From Pontibacillus sp. HMF3514 (lineage in GTDB: Bacteria > Bacillota > Bacilli > Bacillales > BH030062): 64,000 nt of DNA. The position numbers and the translations under genes were made by a program. Shown here in pieces: positions 16,535 to 25,641 of the stretch. A model generated the notes under the pieces. The model saw only the letters and a program-made list of their open reading frames with translations. It did no database searches and was not told the origin of the DNA. The first letter of the stretch is position 1, and each line of letters opens with the position of its first letter. The DNA lies in the NCBI RefSeq assembly GCF_009858175.1, contig NZ_CP047393.1:1550001-1614000 (forward strand). Direction: 5' to 3'.

Positions 16535-17302
16535 ATGAAAGATCAAGTAGTGATTGTTACAGGTGGGTCTAGTGGAATGGGGAAATACATGGCCCAAAAA
16601 TTTGTTCAAGAAGATTGTAAGGTTGTTATTACTGGGCGAAACGAAGAGCGGTTGGCAGAAACGAAAAAGGAAATTGCAGGTGACAAGCTGGACAATTTAC
16701 ATACGATTGTTATGGATGTTCGTGAGCCTGAAGATGTTGAAAGAATGGTGCGGGAAACTGTAGATCATTTCGGAGCAATTCATCATTTGATTAATAATGC
16801 AGCAGGTAATTTTATTTGCCCAGCTGAGAAAATGTCTATAAACGGTTGGAATTCTGTTATTGATATTGTGTTAAATGGAACATTTTACTGTAGTCGTGAA
16901 GTGGGGAACTATTGGATTAAAGAAGGAATCAAAGGAACGATCTTAAATATGGTAGCTACATATGCTTGGGATGCTGGCGCTGGTGTTATGCATTCCGCTG
17001 CTGCTAAAGCTGGTGTTCTATCTATGACTCGTACATTGGCGGTTGAGTGGGGCCATAAATACCAAATCCGTACCAATGCAATCGCTCCAGGACCAATTGA
17101 GCGTACAGGCGGTGCAGATAAGTTGTTTGAATCTGAAGAAGCAGCTAAGCGTACGTTAAACTCAGTTCCTTTGAAGAGGTTGGGTAAGCCTGAAGAAATT
17201 GCTGAACTAGCTTATTTCATAACATCCGAAAAAGCTTCTTATATGAATGGAGAAGTTGTCACACTTGATGGCGGGCAGTATCTAAATAACTTCCCATTTT
17301 AA
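16535..17302 (+). CDS. fadH: 2,4-dienoyl-CoA reductase-like short-chain dehydrogenase
   Basis: A 255-residue SDR with the NADP(H) motif TGGSSGMGKYMA, the structural motif NNAAGNF, and the region HSAAAKAGV in place of the usual YxxxK. The loss of the catalytic Tyr is shared with B. subtilis YkuF/FadH and with dienoyl-CoA reductases, so it does not mean inactivity. The enzyme reduces 2,4-dienoyl-CoA during oxidation of unsaturated fatty acids. The start is ATG after AAAGGAGGAG. Its place after ykuE matches B. subtilis. Repeat copy B follows its terminator. Confidence 0.9.
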   Translation: MKDQVVIVTGGSSGMGKYMAQKFVQEDCKVVITGRNEERLAETKKEIAGDKLDNLHTIVMDVREPEDVERMVRETVDHFGAIHHLINNAAGNFICPAEKMSINGWNSVIDIVLNGTFYCSREVGNYWIKEGIKGTILNMVATYAWDAGAGVMHSAAAKAGVLSMTRTLAVEWGHKYQIRTNAIAPGPIERTGGADKLFESEEAAKRTLNSVPLKRLGKPEEIAELAYFITSEKASYMNGEVVTLDGGQYLNNFPF

Positions 17303-17324
17303 GGACGTTATATTTTGTAATATT

Positions 17325-17361
17325 GAAGAGGCGAAATCAATTGTGGTTTCGCTTCTTTTTT
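17325..17361 (+). terminator. Terminator of fadH
   Basis: GAGGCGAAATCA and TGGTTTCGCTTC arms followed by T6. It ends about 20 bases before repeat copy B. Confidence 0.75.
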
Positions 17362-17382
17362 AATGTTTAGAAAAAATTGTTA

Positions 17383-18057
17383 TTCAATTATATGGCAGTT
17401 ATGTGGAATAACTGTTTTAGTGAGAGAGGCGGTTCCGTTGCTATTGTGGAGTGCGGTGGGCTTGGGAACGGGTTGCTTTCCCCGGACGAACGATCGAGCC
17501 TCCTCATACGCTACGCTTCTTGCGGGGTCTCGCTCGCCCGTTATTCCGGAGGAGTCAACCCGTTCCCAAGCCCACCTTAGCCGAATGGTGATGAACGGAA
17601 CCGCAGCGATATGAGGAGGTAATGCTTACGGACATTTGATCCGCTATTTCACCTTAAAATGGTTTTTCTAAAGAGCTTACGGACATTCATTCCGCTAATT
17701 GCTACAAATCACCTTATTAAAGAGCAATCTGTCACAAATAAGGTACCATATGTCCGTAACGACTCTCGAAATGCCTTAAAAGTTCAAAATAACGGAACAG
17801 ATGTCCGTAAGGTTTAGAACTCACACACTAGGTTTCCGTTATTCTCCATAAACGCAAAGGGGGGGAAGGAAACGGCAAACTCCAGTGGTAGAAAGGGCAG
17901 ATGAGACCCCACAGAGAACGGAGTGAACGAGGAGGCTCAGCTGGTCTTCCACAGGAGTATTGCCGTTTCACTGACCCCCTTACTCTCATACAAGCAACGG
18001 ACTCCTCCGAACCTATATCTCGAATCCAAGTCTTCCAGATAAGGGGGCTTTAATGGA
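17383..18057 (+). repeat. Composite intergenic repeat element, copy B
   Basis: About 675 bases. The left module has a perfect 11-bp outer stem (GCGGTTCCGTT with AACGGAACCGC) and a perfect 20-bp inner stem (GTGGGCTTGGGAACGGGTTG with its complement). The centre has two forward and two reverse ACGGACAT-type motifs. The right module has a stem AACGGCAAACTCC with GGAGTATTGCCGTT and lacks the insert seen in A and D. Its ends are TATATGGCAG and AAGGGGGCTTTAATGG. It lies between the fadH and hemolysin III terminators. Confidence 0.9.
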
Positions 18058-18070
18058 ACAGTCACAGTAA

Positions 18071-18098
18071 AAAAGCTCAGAGCATAAACTCTAAGCTT
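18071..18098 (-). terminator. Terminator of the hemolysin III gene
   Basis: AAGCTTAGAG and CTCTGAGCTT arms (minus strand) with a T6 run. It begins 14 bases after repeat copy B. Confidence 0.8.
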
Positions 18099-18112
18099 GG
18101 AAGTATCTTTTA

Positions 18113-18748
18113 TTAAATCACATATTTAAAAATCGCGAAGAAGTGTACAACGGAACCGGCTATCACGAACAAGTGCCAAACTGCATGGTGGAATGTGAAG
18201 CTTCTCCAAACATAAAAGATTGCCCCAATGGAATACAATAAACCGCCGACAACAAGTAAAACAATGCCTCCGAAAGCGAATGTTGCCACTAATGGTCCCC
18301 ATGCAAGAACGATAATCCATCCCATTAATACATAAAATAACGTCGATAACACAACGAAGCGTTTAACAAAGAACATTTTAAAGATAACCCCTGAAATCGC
18401 AAGTCCCCAAACAATTCCAAATAACGTCCAACCTAATGTACCTCGAAGGTTTACTAATAATATAGGGGTGTAAGTCCCAGCAATAAACAAATATATGGCT
18501 GCATGATCAAAAATTTCAAAGATGTCTTTCCATTTACCTGGCGGAAAGCTATGCACTAATGTAGAACAAGTGTATAAAATAATCATAGTGGCCCCATAAA
18601 TGGAGACAGCTACAATTTCCCAAGGGTTTCCTTCTAAGCTAGCAAAAACAACAAGGAGAACAAGCGCTGCAATACTTAACAGAACACCAATACCGTGCGT
18701 AATTGCATTAGCGATTTCTTCTTTTTTCGTAAAAGTATGTGTTTCCAA
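18113..18748 (-). CDS. yplQ: Hemolysin III / PAQR family membrane protein
   Basis: A 211-residue protein with seven predicted membrane segments. Conserved family residues are visible: the early ANAITHGIG, STLVHSF, the FDHAAIYLFIAGTYTP block and the C-terminal HHAVWHLFVIAGSVVHFF, whose His and Asp residues form a metal site in PAQR proteins. The TTG at 18748 is preferred because AGGAAGAGG precedes it; the ATG at 18781 lacks a site. Despite the name, most members are not proven haemolysins and may be membrane hydrolases. It is divergent from ykuI. Confidence 0.9.
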   Translation of the reverse strand: METHTFTKKEEIANAITHGIGVLLSIAALVLLVVFASLEGNPWEIVAVSIYGATMIILYTCSTLVHSFPPGKWKDIFEIFDHAAIYLFIAGTYTPILLVNLRGTLGWTLFGIVWGLAISGVIFKMFFVKRFVVLSTLFYVLMGWIIVLAWGPLVATFAFGGIVLLVVGGLLYSIGAIFYVWRSFTFHHAVWHLFVIAGSVVHFFAIFKYVI

Positions 18749-18944
18749 GAGACAAAACCTCTTCCTAACCGTTTTCTTCATTATAGCTTTTTTTGGTTAA
18801 ATAAGCCAAAACATATCTATAAAAATTTTTAAACGACTGTGAAGAATATGAATGCAAAAGCAATGAATCCTACAGTTTTTATGCCAACTCTATTATAATA
18901 AAAAGTGATTCCAAACAGAGATTGAACATAACGGGGGAATGTAA

Positions 18945-20159
18945 ATGGATCCATTAGATATCGTCGGAAATCTCAGCAACATTAAACCTGCCTATCAACC
19001 CGTATTTTCAGCGGTCAAACATGACATAATCGGATATGAAGTTCTTGGACGAATTGACCATGAGGGTGTTTGGAAGAGTCTTGGAGGCTTTTTTCAGGAT
19101 TCACAAGTGCCGGATGAATTTAAACTAGAAGTCGATACACACATTTTATCTATTGCAATAGAGGATATCATGAAACATGATGACAAAAAGCTTCTATTTA
19201 TCAATCGAAATGCTAAAGAGCTAATGGTTGAAGATGGAGAAACATTTATTGAAGCCCTTCAACCCTTTGTAGAGAGAGGATTTTCCCTGAATCGAATTGT
19301 TCTTGAAATAACAGAACATGACTTTGATGAAGACTTTGAATCTCTGAATCATTTATTACTTTATTATAAGACGTATGGAATTCAAATTGCTGTTGATAAT
19401 GTTGGAGCGAAAAGTTCTAACCTGGATCGTCTGCGTCAATTAGAACCTCATATCTTAAAAGTTGACTCCAAAGTCTTGCGTGATAACGATTCGAGTGGTT
19501 ATCAGGATATTATTTATTCTCTGTCTATGCTAGCAAGAAGAATTGGTGCAGCCTTATTATTTGAAAATATTGAGGACTCTTTCCAACTTTACTATGCATG
19601 GAAACATGGGGGACGTTTTTATCAAGGCTTCTACTTAGGAGAACCTTCTTATCACTTCTTGGATCCTTTTGAAAAGGAATTTCTCATTAAAGATCAGGTG
19701 AATTCTTTTATAAGAAGAGAAAAAGGGGTAATCGAAAAACGACTTGAATTTGTTCTGAAATGGGATCAGTGTTTAAGAGAATTACTTGTTCATTGGGATG
19801 GACCTAAGCGTGCTGATTCCTTTCTCGATAAGGTTACTTCTAACTTTAATTTTGAAAGTTTCCGTATGTACATTTGTGATAGTAATGGGAAGCAAATCTC
19901 ATCTAACTTTCGACAAAGAAATGATGAGTGGATTAAAGAACCAGAAATTTTAGGTACAAACTGGGCGTTTCGTCCATACTTTTTAGAGAATATGATGCAA
20001 ATGAAAATTTGGAATAAAGGGCGTTTATCTGACCTTTATTCAGATATTGAAACAAGAGAAATGGTTCGAACATTTAGTTTTCCTTTATCAGATCATCATT
20101 TTATTTTTATAGATATACGATACGATTTCATATATGAAAATGAATCCTTATTGATGTAA
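18945..20159 (+). CDS. ykuI: EAL-domain protein YkuI
   Basis: A 404-residue cytoplasmic protein. An EAL domain covers about 12-245 and a PAS-like YkuI_C domain about 255-400. The signature is GYEVLGR (EVL at 32-34 instead of EAL), then LEITEHD and, at Asp151-Asn152, DN in place of the usual DD; LKVDSKVL and QGFYLG are kept. B. subtilis YkuI binds cyclic di-GMP but has weak or no measured hydrolysis, so this may be a c-di-GMP sensor and not an enzyme. The start is ATG after ACGGGGG. A strong terminator follows. Confidence 0.9.
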   Translation: MDPLDIVGNLSNIKPAYQPVFSAVKHDIIGYEVLGRIDHEGVWKSLGGFFQDSQVPDEFKLEVDTHILSIAIEDIMKHDDKKLLFINRNAKELMVEDGETFIEALQPFVERGFSLNRIVLEITEHDFDEDFESLNHLLLYYKTYGIQIAVDNVGAKSSNLDRLRQLEPHILKVDSKVLRDNDSSGYQDIIYSLSMLARRIGAALLFENIEDSFQLYYAWKHGGRFYQGFYLGEPSYHFLDPFEKEFLIKDQVNSFIRREKGVIEKRLEFVLKWDQCLRELLVHWDGPKRADSFLDKVTSNFNFESFRMYICDSNGKQISSNFRQRNDEWIKEPEILGTNWAFRPYFLENMMQMKIWNKGRLSDLYSDIETREMVRTFSFPLSDHHFIFIDIRYDFIYENESLLM

Positions 20160-20161
20160 AA

Positions 20162-20199
20162 AAGGCTGACCTCACTTTAGTGTGAGGTCAGCTTTTTTT
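20162..20199 (+). terminator. Terminator of ykuI
   Basis: AAGGCTGACCTCAC and GTGAGGTCAGCTT arms, a short loop and seven T. Confidence 0.9.
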
Positions 20200-20414
20200 C
20201 CCTAAAAAGATACATCGCTTGTCTATTTGAGCGTGTTTTGTCTAAAAAAGATGTATACCAATTAAAGATTCGTCATATCTTTTCAAAGAGTGCATAAAAC
20301 TGTGTTAATGCTCGCAATACTTGTCTCTTCTTGGTGTGATTTTACGAACGATTAGCACTCTGTTGCATAAAATATATTGATAGAATATGAGGTAAGAAAG
20401 GAAAGTTGCATACC

Positions 20415-20537
20415 ATGAACTATCATTGTTTACATTGTTGTTTCATTACACAACAAGAAGATTACTGTCCAGCTTGTGGCCAAAACAATTTAATCCCAAT
20501 TCACATCGAAGTTCATTCCAACAAAGATGCAAAATAA
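20415..20537 (+). CDS. Small zinc-ribbon protein (40 aa)
   Basis: A 40-codon ORF with two Cys pairs, CLHC near the N-terminus and CPAC after 12 residues, as in a minimal rubredoxin-like zinc ribbon; the tail is polar. The upstream site AAGGAAAG is only moderate, 9 bases before the ATG. A hairpin follows the stop. No named family is recognised; it may be a regulator or an assembly factor. Confidence 0.55.
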   Translation: MNYHCLHCCFITQQEDYCPACGQNNLIPIHIEVHSNKDAK

Positions 20538-20547
20538 GAAAATCATG

Positions 20548-20584
20548 AAGAGAGGCCATTCCTTTTATGTAAGGAGTCTCTCTT
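20548..20584 (+). terminator. Hairpin terminator after the zinc-ribbon ORF
   Basis: AAGAGAGGC(C) and GTCTCTCTT outer arms with an inner stem CCTT/AAGG, then a short T run. Confidence 0.55.
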
Positions 20585-20610
20585 TGGTTTAAAAGAAGGT
20601 GGAGGGATAT

Positions 20611-21096
20611 ATGAAGAGTAGAATGATGTTAGTTATTTTAAGTTTCGCTTTATTTATGGGGGTTCCTAGTGTACAAGCAACTAAAAAAGTAGATCAGCCT
20701 GATTGGGAATCATTAATGGAACAAGCTCACAACGTTCAAGCAAAATACTCAAATAAATCAGTTGAGTACACAACGATTCGAAAAGACTTCCGCAAGGTGT
20801 TCACAAAAGCAGCAATGATGACCATATTCATGGAGCATATTCTCATTCATGAGGAATTATTCCGTTTAGCATCAACAGACTTTTCGCCTTACATTATTCC
20901 GAGTTTGGAGTGGACAAGTTTTCATGTTCAAAAATCAAGTGATAATGAAGTTGTCTTATTGGAAGACCATAGAGAACCTACAGAATTAATGGGACCTCAA
21001 CGAATTCTAAGAAAGGTTACCATTACTCAAACAGAAGAAGGCTGGAGAATCAGTCATTTAGATTGGGTGCAAAAAGAAGAGTCCAATAAAGAATAA
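20611..21096 (+). CDS. Secreted protein of unknown function
   Basis: A 161-residue protein with a cleavable-looking signal peptide (MKSRMMLVILSFALFMGVPSVQA, cleavage after AQA-type residues at about 23). The mature part is mixed alpha/beta, with a C-terminal half of strands ending VTITQTEEGWRISHLDWVQ, reminiscent of an NTF2-like fold but not assignable. The ATG at 20611 follows GGTGGAGGG; the GTG four codons earlier overlaps that site. It lies just before darB. No function can be given. Confidence 0.65.
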   Translation: MKSRMMLVILSFALFMGVPSVQATKKVDQPDWESLMEQAHNVQAKYSNKSVEYTTIRKDFRKVFTKAAMMTIFMEHILIHEELFRLASTDFSPYIIPSLEWTSFHVQKSSDNEVVLLEDHREPTELMGPQRILRKVTITQTEEGWRISHLDWVQKEESNKE

Positions 21097-21216
21097 TGTT
21101 TTTTGATAAGCCGATACAAATAACATTTTTTTCAGGTGAAAATATGTTACAATGTTTTTTGGGATGAAAAAAACAATAATGACTCCTCATGTGTTCTTCA
21201 GAAGGAGTGTAAGACA

Positions 21217-21660
21217 ATGTTAAGTATTGAACGAGAAGAACTAGATGAGTATTCAGTAGAAGACCTTATGATTCCATCCGAAAAAGTAGCCCACGTTCAA
21301 GGTGGCAACCCAATGGAACATGCTTTATTAGTACTAGTTAAATCCGGGTATTCTGCTGTGCCTGTATTAGATGCTCAATATAAACTAAAAGGAATTATTA
21401 GCAAGACGATTATTATCGATAACATACTCGGAGTTGAACAGTTTGAATTAGACAAATTATCCTCGATATGTGTTGAAGAAGTGATGGATACTGAAATTCC
21501 ATACTTAAAACGCGGAAATTCTTTTGTTGATGGACTTCGATCTGTAATTGATCATCCTTTCGTGTGTGTCATCGATGAAGAAGGTCACTTTGATGGCATT
21601 TTAACGAGACGTGCCATCCTAAAAAGAACAAATCAGTATTTAGACTTAAAAAAATCATAA
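21217..21660 (+). CDS. darB: CBS-domain protein, DarB/CbpB
   Basis: A 147-residue protein made of two CBS domains (about 15-70 and 85-140), the same length as B. subtilis DarB (YkuL). It has VEDLMIPSEKVAHV, the Ser/Ala-rich GYSAVPVLD strand and a C-terminal FDGILTRRAILK. DarB binds cyclic di-AMP and in its free form stimulates Rel (ppGpp synthesis) and pyruvate carboxylase, so it couples potassium status to metabolism. The ATG at 21217 follows AGAAGGAG; the longer upstream reading lacks a site. ktrC, another c-di-AMP-linked gene, lies about 20 kb away. Confidence 0.88.
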   Translation: MLSIEREELDEYSVEDLMIPSEKVAHVQGGNPMEHALLVLVKSGYSAVPVLDAQYKLKGIISKTIIIDNILGVEQFELDKLSSICVEEVMDTEIPYLKRGNSFVDGLRSVIDHPFVCVIDEEGHFDGILTRRAILKRTNQYLDLKKS

Positions 21661-21672
21661 TATGAACGTTAT

Positions 21673-21707
21673 AAATTGTTGGCTTATTGATTAAGCCAAC
21701 AATTTTT
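21673..21707 (+). terminator. Terminator of darB
   Basis: AAATTGTTGGCTTA and TAAGCCAACAATTT arms with T5. Confidence 0.85.
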
Positions 21708-21738
21708 CTGTGCAAAAGTTTCTTAGGTTTGGGGGGAT

Positions 21739-23241
21739 ATGATGGAGCAATCTATCCATCAGCAGAAGAGTCAGACTTATTCAAAACGCCCTCTTGTACT
21801 TGCGGCGATTATGCTGGCGATGTTTCTTGCTGCTATTGAAGCAACCATTGTTTCAACTGCAATGCCAAGCATTGCATCAGATCTTGGTGGATTTTCATTA
21901 TATAGCTGGGTGTTTTCTGCTTATTTACTAACGAATGCGAGCACGGTACTCATTTTTGGGAAGCTTTCAGATATTTTTGGTCGTAAACCAATCTTTTTGA
22001 TGGGAATAAGCTTGTTTTTAACAGGATCATTATTATGTGGCTTTTCAACATCCATGGAAATGCTTATTGTATTCAGATTTATTCAAGGTATTGGTGCTGG
22101 TGCGTTAATGCCTATAGCATCAACGATTGTTGGTGATATATATACAAAAGAAGAACGAGCTCAAATACAAGGGTACCTGGCAAGTGTCTGGGGGATTTCA
22201 GCTGTAACAGGTCCAGCACTAGGTGGCTTCTTTGTCGATGTTTTAAACTGGAAGTATGTATTCTGGATGAACCTACCTTTAGGCTTTTTAGCGATTATTG
22301 GTATCGTGTTGTTTTTCAAAGAGGACATTGAAAAAGAAAAACGATCAATTGATTACATAGGATCTCTTCTTCTGATCGTAAGTGTATCTTCGTTAATGAT
22401 GATTCTTGTTGAGGGTGGGGTAGCCATTCCATGGAATTCCAATACCATGTTCCTATTAATCATGTTCTCACTCATTGCTTTCCTTATGTTTATCTTTCAA
22501 GAACGAAGAGCTAAAGATCCTATGATGCCTTTTTCCATTTGGACCTATAGATCGATCACGGTTGCCAATATAACCTCTTTAACTACTGGAATGATTTTAA
22601 TTGGGGTATCCAGTTTTTTACCGGCTTTTGTCCAAGGGGTTATGGAGCAATCAGCGACAGTTGCTGGATTTACATTGACCGCGATGTCTATTGGCTGGCC
22701 GATTTCATCTACAATTGCAGGGCGACTTTTATTAAAGATAGGGTTTCGAACGACTTCTATTTTAGGAGGATTAGCTCTCATTATCGGCGGAATCTTCTTC
22801 TTCATGCTAACTCCAGAAAAAGGTCCTTTTTGGGCAGCAATAGGTTCATTTTTTATTGGAGTAGGTATGGGACTATCAACAACTTCTTTTATTGTTTCCA
22901 TTCAAAACACGGTAGACTGGAAACAGAGAGGTATTGCAACAGCCACAAATATGTTTATGCGGACGTTAGGCAGTGCACTTGGTGCAGCGCTTCTAGGTGG
23001 AATTCTGAATGGGAAGATACAATCTGTTATTGAGGAAAGAGGACTTGAAGATCAAGCTTCAGTAGATACAACAAATATCCTTTTAGACGCTAAAAAAAGA
23101 GGGTCGCTCCCCCAGGAAGTGTTACATACTCTACAAGATGCATTAACTATTGGATTACATCAGGTTTATATAGGTTTACTCCTACTAGCGATTCTCTCTT
23201 TTGCCTTAATTATATTTTTACCTAAAGGTGACAAAGCATGA
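21739..23241 (+). CDS. MFS multidrug exporter, DHA2 (EmrB/QacA) family
   Basis: A 500-residue protein with 14 predicted membrane segments, as in the DHA2 proton-drug antiporters. Motif D1 (MFLAAIEATIVSTAMPSIASDLG) is in helix 1, motif A (GKLSDIFGRKP) is between helices 2 and 3, and motif C (SAVTGPALGGFF) is in helix 5. The start is one of two consecutive ATG codons after GGGGGGAT. B. subtilis has ccpC and ykuN/O/P at this place between ykuL and dapH, so this gene is a local replacement. The substrate is unknown. Confidence 0.92.
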   Translation: MMEQSIHQQKSQTYSKRPLVLAAIMLAMFLAAIEATIVSTAMPSIASDLGGFSLYSWVFSAYLLTNASTVLIFGKLSDIFGRKPIFLMGISLFLTGSLLCGFSTSMEMLIVFRFIQGIGAGALMPIASTIVGDIYTKEERAQIQGYLASVWGISAVTGPALGGFFVDVLNWKYVFWMNLPLGFLAIIGIVLFFKEDIEKEKRSIDYIGSLLLIVSVSSLMMILVEGGVAIPWNSNTMFLLIMFSLIAFLMFIFQERRAKDPMMPFSIWTYRSITVANITSLTTGMILIGVSSFLPAFVQGVMEQSATVAGFTLTAMSIGWPISSTIAGRLLLKIGFRTTSILGGLALIIGGIFFFMLTPEKGPFWAAIGSFFIGVGMGLSTTSFIVSIQNTVDWKQRGIATATNMFMRTLGSALGAALLGGILNGKIQSVIEERGLEDQASVDTTNILLDAKKRGSLPQEVLHTLQDALTIGLHQVYIGLLLLAILSFALIIFLPKGDKA

Positions 23242-23310
23242 ATTCTTGTCACGGGGAACTCACTTTGATAAAGTAAAAAAGAGTCTTACATATGAAGGAG
23301 GAGCAATCCC

Positions 23311-24030
23311 ATGGAAATGATGGACGCAAATGAGATTATTTCATTTATTTCAAACAGTAAAAAATCAACACCAGTGAAAGTATATATTAAAGGTGAAAAC
23401 CTTAAGACGATTGACTTTGGTGAAGACGTTAAGGATTTCGTTCATAACGAATCAGGTGTATTATTCGGTGAGTGGAAGGATATCGAACCTTTACTTAAAG
23501 AAAACAAAGATTCAATCGCAGATTATGTTGTAGAAAATGACCGTCGTAACTCTGCTATTCCAACTCTTGATCTTAAGAACGTAAACGCTCGTATTGAACC
23601 AGGTGCAACAATCCGTGATCAGGTTGAAATCGGTGATGGTGCAGTTATCATGATGGGCGCGACAATTAACATTGGTTCTGTTGTAGGCGAAGGTACAATG
23701 ATCGATATGAACGTTGCACTTGGTGGACGTGCTACTGTCGGTAAGAACTGCCACATTGGTGCTGGAACAGTATTAGCTGGCGTAATTGAGCCACCATCCG
23801 CTAAGCCAGTTGTTGTAGAAGACGAAGTAGTAATCGGAGCTAATGTTGTTGTACTTGAAGGTGTAACAGTTGGGAAAGGCTCTGTAGTTGCTGCAGGAGC
23901 TGTTGTTACACAAGATGTACCTCCAAATTCTGTAGTTGCAGGAACACCTGCAAAAGTCATCAAAGAAATTGATGAGCAGACAAAAGGTAAAACAGAGATT
24001 AAACAGGAACTACGTAAGTTAGATCAATAA
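23311..24030 (+). CDS. dapH: Tetrahydrodipicolinate N-acetyltransferase
   Basis: A 239-residue enzyme that acetylates tetrahydrodipicolinate in the acetylase branch of lysine and meso-diaminopimelate synthesis. An N-terminal alpha/beta domain (about 1-85) precedes a left-handed beta-helix of hexapeptide repeats (about 88-215: [37 protein letters not shown]). The active-site region [14 protein letters not shown] is present. AAGGAGGAG lies 8 bases before the ATG. A strong hairpin lies between it and dapL, so expression of the two may be uncoupled. Confidence 0.95.
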   Translation: MEMMDANEIISFISNSKKSTPVKVYIKGENLKTIDFGEDVKDFVHNESGVLFGEWKDIEPLLKENKDSIADYVVENDRRNSAIPTLDLKNVNARIEPGATIRDQVEIGDGAVIMMGATINIGSVVGEGTMIDMNVALGGRATVGKNCHIGAGTVLAGVIEPPSAKPVVVEDEVVIGANVVVLEGVTVGKGSVVAAGAVVTQDVPPNSVVAGTPAKVIKEIDEQTKGKTEIKQELRKLDQ

Positions 24031-24037
24031 AGAATTA

Positions 24038-24066
24038 AAGCAGGAGTGCTATGCTCCTGCTTTTTT
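24038..24066 (+). terminator. Hairpin terminator or attenuator between dapH and dapL
   Basis: AGCAGGAG and CTCCTGCT arms, a 6-base loop and T6. It ends about 12 bases before the dapL ribosome-binding site, leaving no room for a separate promoter. Confidence 0.8.
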
Positions 24067-24090
24067 CATAAAGAAATTGAGGTGAATCAG

Positions 24091-25206
24091 TTGAATCTAG
24101 AACAATTGCAAAGCATTCGAAGAGATTTACACCAAATTCCTGAGCTTGGTTTCCAAGAGAAAAAAACACAACAATATCTTCTTGAATACCTCCATCGTAT
24201 TAATAATGAAAATATGGAGATTCAAACTTGGAAAACCGGGGTATTAGTTAAAATCAAAGGTAAAAATGCCGAAGAAACAATTGCGTACCGTGCAGATATT
24301 GATGCTCTTCCTATTACAGAAGAAACAAACTACTCGTTTGAGTCTCAACACAAAGGGAAGATGCATGCATGTGGGCATGATTTTCATATGACGATTGCAC
24401 TTGGTGCGCTAACTCGAATAGCAGAGAACCCTCCACGTAACAATGTAGTATTTATATTCCAACCTGCTGAGGAGAACCCTGGTGGGGCACTTCCTATGCT
24501 GCAAAGTGAGGAGTTAAAAGCATGGTGGCCTGATCGAATTTTTGCCTTACATATTGCACCTGAATACCCGGTTGGAACGATCGCTTCACGAAGCGGGTTG
24601 CTATTCGCAAATACGAGCGAACTCTTTATGGACTTTAAAGGCAAAGGTGGACATGCAGCTTATCCGCATACAGCAAAAGATATGGTGTTAGCGGCTAGTT
24701 CTTTTAACGTACAGGCCCAACACATTGTTGCTCGTACAGTAGATCCACTCGATTCAGCTGTACTTACGGTAGGGAAGATGACAGCAGGTTTTGTTCAAAA
24801 TGGTATTGCTGAAAATGCTCGTTTAGAAGGAACGATGAGAGCATTTAAAGCCGAAACAATGTCAGGTATGAAGCAGAATGTTGAAGGATTAGCTAAAGCA
24901 ATCGAATTGGCCTATGAATGTACCGTATCTATTGATTATGGTTCGAACTATTATCAAGTATTTAATCATGAGCAGTTTATGGAACCATTTCAGCAGATTG
25001 TAGAAAAACGAGGGTTTAACTATGTAGAATGTCCACCTGCCATGACAGGTGAAGACTTCGGCTATATGCTCCGAGATATTCCGGGCTTTATGTTCTGGCT
25101 CGGTGTGGATTCTCCTTATGGACTTCACCATAGTCAATTACAGCCAAAGGAAGAGGCTTTAGAAGTGGGTGTTCAAGTCGTTGAATCGACAATTCGTGAG
25201 CTCTAA
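24091..25206 (+). CDS. dapL: N-acetyldiaminopimelate deacetylase
   Basis: A 371-residue M20-family metallo-amidohydrolase that removes acetate from N-acetyl-LL-diaminopimelate. Metal-site motifs are visible: [19 protein letters not shown] and TGEDFGYM, with a lid domain in between (about 180-290). The TTG at 24091 is chosen: GAGGTGAATCAG precedes it, and the product length then matches the 374 residues of B. subtilis YkuR. It follows dapH after a hairpin; some readthrough must be assumed. Confidence 0.92.
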   Translation: MNLEQLQSIRRDLHQIPELGFQEKKTQQYLLEYLHRINNENMEIQTWKTGVLVKIKGKNAEETIAYRADIDALPITEETNYSFESQHKGKMHACGHDFHMTIALGALTRIAENPPRNNVVFIFQPAEENPGGALPMLQSEELKAWWPDRIFALHIAPEYPVGTIASRSGLLFANTSELFMDFKGKGGHAAYPHTAKDMVLAASSFNVQAQHIVARTVDPLDSAVLTVGKMTAGFVQNGIAENARLEGTMRAFKAETMSGMKQNVEGLAKAIELAYECTVSIDYGSNYYQVFNHEQFMEPFQQIVEKRGFNYVECPPAMTGEDFGYMLRDIPGFMFWLGVDSPYGLHHSQLQPKEEALEVGVQVVESTIREL

Positions 25207-25286
25207 CAGTCGTGCATACCCTTCTAGGAAGAGGATACACTAACGGTTGAAGGACTGTGTCCTGAGATTAGAAGGAGGTATGAATT

Positions 25287-25532
25287 GTGGCTCGAATTGG
25301 AGTTGAAGGAACATTAACAGATGTAAAAAATGCGCTACAATCAAAAGGTCATGATTGCGTAGATTTACGTAATGAAGACGACGCAAATGGATGCGACTGC
25401 TGCGTAATATCTGGTCAGGATAAAGATGTTATGGGGATGGCAGATGCTTCTATTCAAGGTTCAGTTATCAATGCCGATGGAATGACAGCAGATGAGGTTT
25501 GTCAGGCTGTTGAGGCACGTGGACAACAATAG
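25287..25532 (+). CDS. ykuS: UPF0180 family protein YkuS
   Basis: An 81-residue protein matching the UPF0180 family: [10 protein letters not shown], the central [18 protein letters not shown] with three clustered Cys, and a C-terminal helix. The start is GTG, supported by AAGGAGGTATG. Order dapH-dapL-ykuS is as in B. subtilis. The function is unknown; the CDCC stretch could bind metal. Confidence 0.88.
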   Translation: MARIGVEGTLTDVKNALQSKGHDCVDLRNEDDANGCDCCVISGQDKDVMGMADASIQGSVINADGMTADEVCQAVEARGQQ

Positions 25533-25541
25533 AGTGTCCCT

Positions 25542-25577
25542 AAGCTGGCTCAATGGAGTTGAGTCAGCTTTCTTTTT
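25542..25577 (+). terminator. Terminator of ykuS
   Basis: AAGCTGGCTCAA and TTGAGTCAGCTT arms, a 5-base loop and T-rich tail. Confidence 0.8.
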
Positions 25578-25641
25578 ATTCATTCAGTTAATTGTATTCA
25601 TCTTTTTACATAAGGTTTTAATGGTTTAGGGGAGAGGTTGT

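Noticed and set aside
20270-20370. TTAGCACTC and a nearby GAGTGC suggest a CIRCE heat-shock operator
   Set aside because: The halves are in the wrong order and spacing for TTAGCACTC-N9-GAGTGCTAA, and no chaperone gene follows.
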